Source: Bacteroidales bacterium
GTDB taxonomy: Bacteria; Bacteroidota; Bacteroidia; Bacteroidales; F082
Direction of reading: 5' to 3'
DNA: 6,672 nt
NCBI GenBank assembly: GCA_029933565.1
Contig: JAOZNY010000166.1
Coordinates: 1 to 6,672, forward strand
Positions 5,491 through 6,672 of this stretch are shown here, one piece after another. The position numbers and the translations under genes were made by a program. Each line of letters opens with the position of its first letter. Position 1 is the first letter of the stretch. Below the pieces are notes generated by a model, which did not search any database, was not told the DNA's origin, and worked only from the letters and a program-made list of their open reading frames with translations.

Positions 5491-6574
5491 TCCTCTTAAA
5501 AATATCTGTCTGCCTTTGGATCGATTCCCTATGGATTATGTTTAGGATGCGTTTTAGGAATTGTTCCTCAAGTCCAAGTTCCTTTCCTATTGAAAGACGA
5601 TCTTCAATAATCCCTACCCAGCGTTTCATTTGTAAAATAGTAATGTCATTTTCATTTTTGTATTGACCAATCTCATCTATTATTTCCAACCTTTTGGCAA
5701 GTATTTGCAGGAGTTCAACATCTAGTTTGTCAACTTCAGTACGCAATTTCTCAAGTTTATCCTGAAATAGGATATCACCTTTGGTTTCACGAATTTTTAA
5801 TTTATCAAGAAGTTGTGCCAGTATATTAGGGCTAAGTTGCTGTGCAGCATCAGTAAGTGCCTCATCAGGTCGGTAATGACTTTCTATCATTAATCCGTCC
5901 ATTTCCAGATCAAGAGCCTTTTGCGATATTTCTTCAATCAATTGGCGGTTGCCACAAATATGACTGGGATCGACAATAATTGGAAGTTTTGGGACAAGGC
6001 GTTTAAGTTCAATTGGGATTTCCCACATTGGGGCATTCCTAAATTGTGAACTTCCAAAATAATGGAAGCCACGATGAATTGCCATTACCTTGTTAATTCC
6101 TGCAGCATTAATTCGTTCTATTGCACCAAGCCATAGTTTAAGGTCGGGGTTAAGGGGGTTTTTAATCATTACCGGAATGTCGATACCCTTAAGCGCCTCG
6201 GCAATTTCCTGTACCGAAAAAGGATTTACAACCGTTCTGGCACCAAGCCAAAGTATGTCGATATTATGTTTTAAAGCAAGTTCGATATGTTCAGGTTTTG
6301 CCACCTCTACAGTGGTTTTTAATCCGGTTTCGGCTTTTGCCATTTCCAACCACTTCAGTCCTTTAGTGCCAACACCTTCAAACTCTCCAGGCCGTGTTCG
6401 GGGTTTCCAAACTCCAGCCCTGAGTACATTTACCTGCGGAACTTTTGCTATTTCACGTGCTGTGGTAATAAGTTGTTCTTCACTTTCGGCACTACAAGGG
6501 CCTGCAATTACCAGCGGCTTCCCTCCAGTTTCAAACCATTCGTGCAATTGCAAAATTTCCAAATCGGTACTCAT
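5483..6574 (-). CDS. Bifunctional DAHP synthase / chorismate mutase (C-terminal AroQ domain)
   Basis: This 363-residue cytoplasmic fusion covers two steps of aromatic amino acid synthesis. Residues 1-260 are a type I-beta DAHP synthase, joining phosphoenolpyruvate and erythrose 4-phosphate. GPCS is at 25-28, KPRT at 57-60, GARTVVNPF at 111-119, IKNPLNPD at 137-144 and DPSHICGNR at 202-210. The metal ligands would be Cys27, His205, Glu231 and Asp242. The His-Glu-Asp spacing of 26 and 11 equals that of the Thermotoga maritima enzyme. The N-terminal ferredoxin-like regulatory domain of that enzyme is absent. Residues ~270-358 are an AroQ chorismate mutase (chorismate to prephenate). Arg278, Arg295, Lys306, Arg318 and Gln355 align with E. 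coli Arg11, Arg28, Lys39, Arg51 and Gln88. Gln315 and Trp319 replace E. coli Asp48 and Glu52. This domain order is known in Prevotella and Porphyromonas, where the mutase domain modulates the synthase. The gene may be leaderless. Confidence 0.94.
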   Translation of the reverse strand: MSTDLEILQLHEWFETGGKPLVIAGPCSAESEEQLITTAREIAKVPQVNVLRAGVWKPRTRPGEFEGVGTKGLKWLEMAKAETGLKTTVEVAKPEHIELALKHNIDILWLGARTVVNPFSVQEIAEALKGIDIPVMIKNPLNPDLKLWLGAIERINAAGINKVMAIHRGFHYFGSSQFRNAPMWEIPIELKRLVPKLPIIVDPSHICGNRQLIEEISQKALDLEMDGLMIESHYRPDEALTDAAQQLSPNILAQLLDKLKIRETKGDILFQDKLEKLRTEVDKLDVELLQILAKRLEIIDEIGQYKNENDITILQMKRWVGIIEDRLSIGKELGLEEQFLKRILNIIHRESIQRQTDIFKRRG

Positions 6575-6578
6575 GCGA

Positions 6579-6586
6579 CAAAGATA
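6579..6586 (-). promoter_or_regulatory. Consensus -7 box four bases before the DAHP synthase start codon
   Basis: On the minus strand TATCTTTG is an exact match to TAnnTTTG. Only four bases (TCGC) separate it from the ATG, so transcription would begin at or very near the A of the start codon. No clear -33 TTTG is found at the usual distance. Confidence 0.6.
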
Positions 6587-6601
6587 TGAAAAGGAATTAG
6601 A

Positions 6602-6643
6602 GTTTGGGGGTTTGGGTTCTTTGTTGCAGGTTGCGGGTTAATT
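6602..6643. repeat. G-rich short repeats upstream of the DAHP synthase gene
   Basis: GTTTGGG occurs twice (6602-6608 and 6610-6616), followed by heptamers gttgcag (6623-6629), gttgcgg (6630-6636) and the partial gttaatt (6637-6643). The GTTGCRG unit is the same family as the tract at 5402-5436, in the same orientation on the plus strand. Nothing else is recognisable between 6587 and the window end. Confidence 0.6.
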
Positions 6644-6672
6644 TGACAATATGGAATTATTTTCTTAGATTT

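Noticed and set aside
6090..6641. A 183-codon plus-strand frame antisense to the DAHP synthase gene
   Set aside because: The opposite strand carries all the DAHP synthase motifs. The frame is Ser/Pro-rich, runs out into the G-rich repeat tract and has no recognisable domain.
6644..6672. TTGACA-like element near the right edge as a promoter
   Set aside because: Sigma70-style -35 boxes are not expected in Bacteroidota, no matching -7 box follows, and the window ends too soon to see a gene.

Overview
The window looks like ordinary chromosome from a member of the Bacteroidota, possibly near the Bacteroidales/Marinilabiliales. The evidence is a low-GC sequence, start codons mostly without Shine-Dalgarno sequences, and upstream elements matching the Bacteroidota -7 box TAnnTTTG. 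Two gene arrangements also fit: a DAHP synthase with a C-terminal chorismate mutase, and a three-gene acyl-CoA carboxylase with a separate biotin carrier. The assignment is an inference from these features, since no rRNA or other marker is present.

Layout. At the left edge, on the minus strand, is the N-terminal 130 codons of a class II fructose-bisphosphate aldolase (1-392). A 394-bp divergent intergenic region follows, holding the aldolase promoter and a probable carboxylase promoter. A plus-strand cluster (787-4399) then encodes the three parts of a propionyl-CoA-type carboxylase: biotin carboxylase, biotin carboxyl carrier and carboxyltransferase. After an 88-bp gap comes a CorA-type Mg2+ channel (4488-5396) on the same strand, possibly with its own promoter and carrying the only strong Shine-Dalgarno sequence in the window. 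A convergent 86-bp gap full of short tandem repeats separates corA from a minus-strand DAHP synthase/chorismate mutase fusion (5483-6574). The last ~98 bp are upstream of that gene and contain its promoter box and more of the same G-rich heptamer repeat.

How the genes work together. The carboxylase subunits should form one enzyme. Biotin on the carrier is carboxylated with ATP and bicarbonate, and the carboxyltransferase passes the carboxyl group to an acyl-CoA, most likely propionyl-CoA, giving methylmalonyl-CoA. The aldolase (glycolysis/gluconeogenesis), CorA (Mg2+ uptake) and DAHP synthase/chorismate mutase (aromatic amino acid synthesis) are independent housekeeping functions.

I found no phage, transposon, CRISPR, toxin-antitoxin or defence-like genes, and no convincing new system. 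The points worth a second look are small: a probable leaderless aromatic-pathway gene, related heptamer repeats on both sides of that gene, a BT-like domain apparently split across two carboxylase genes, and changed active-site positions in the chorismate mutase domain.
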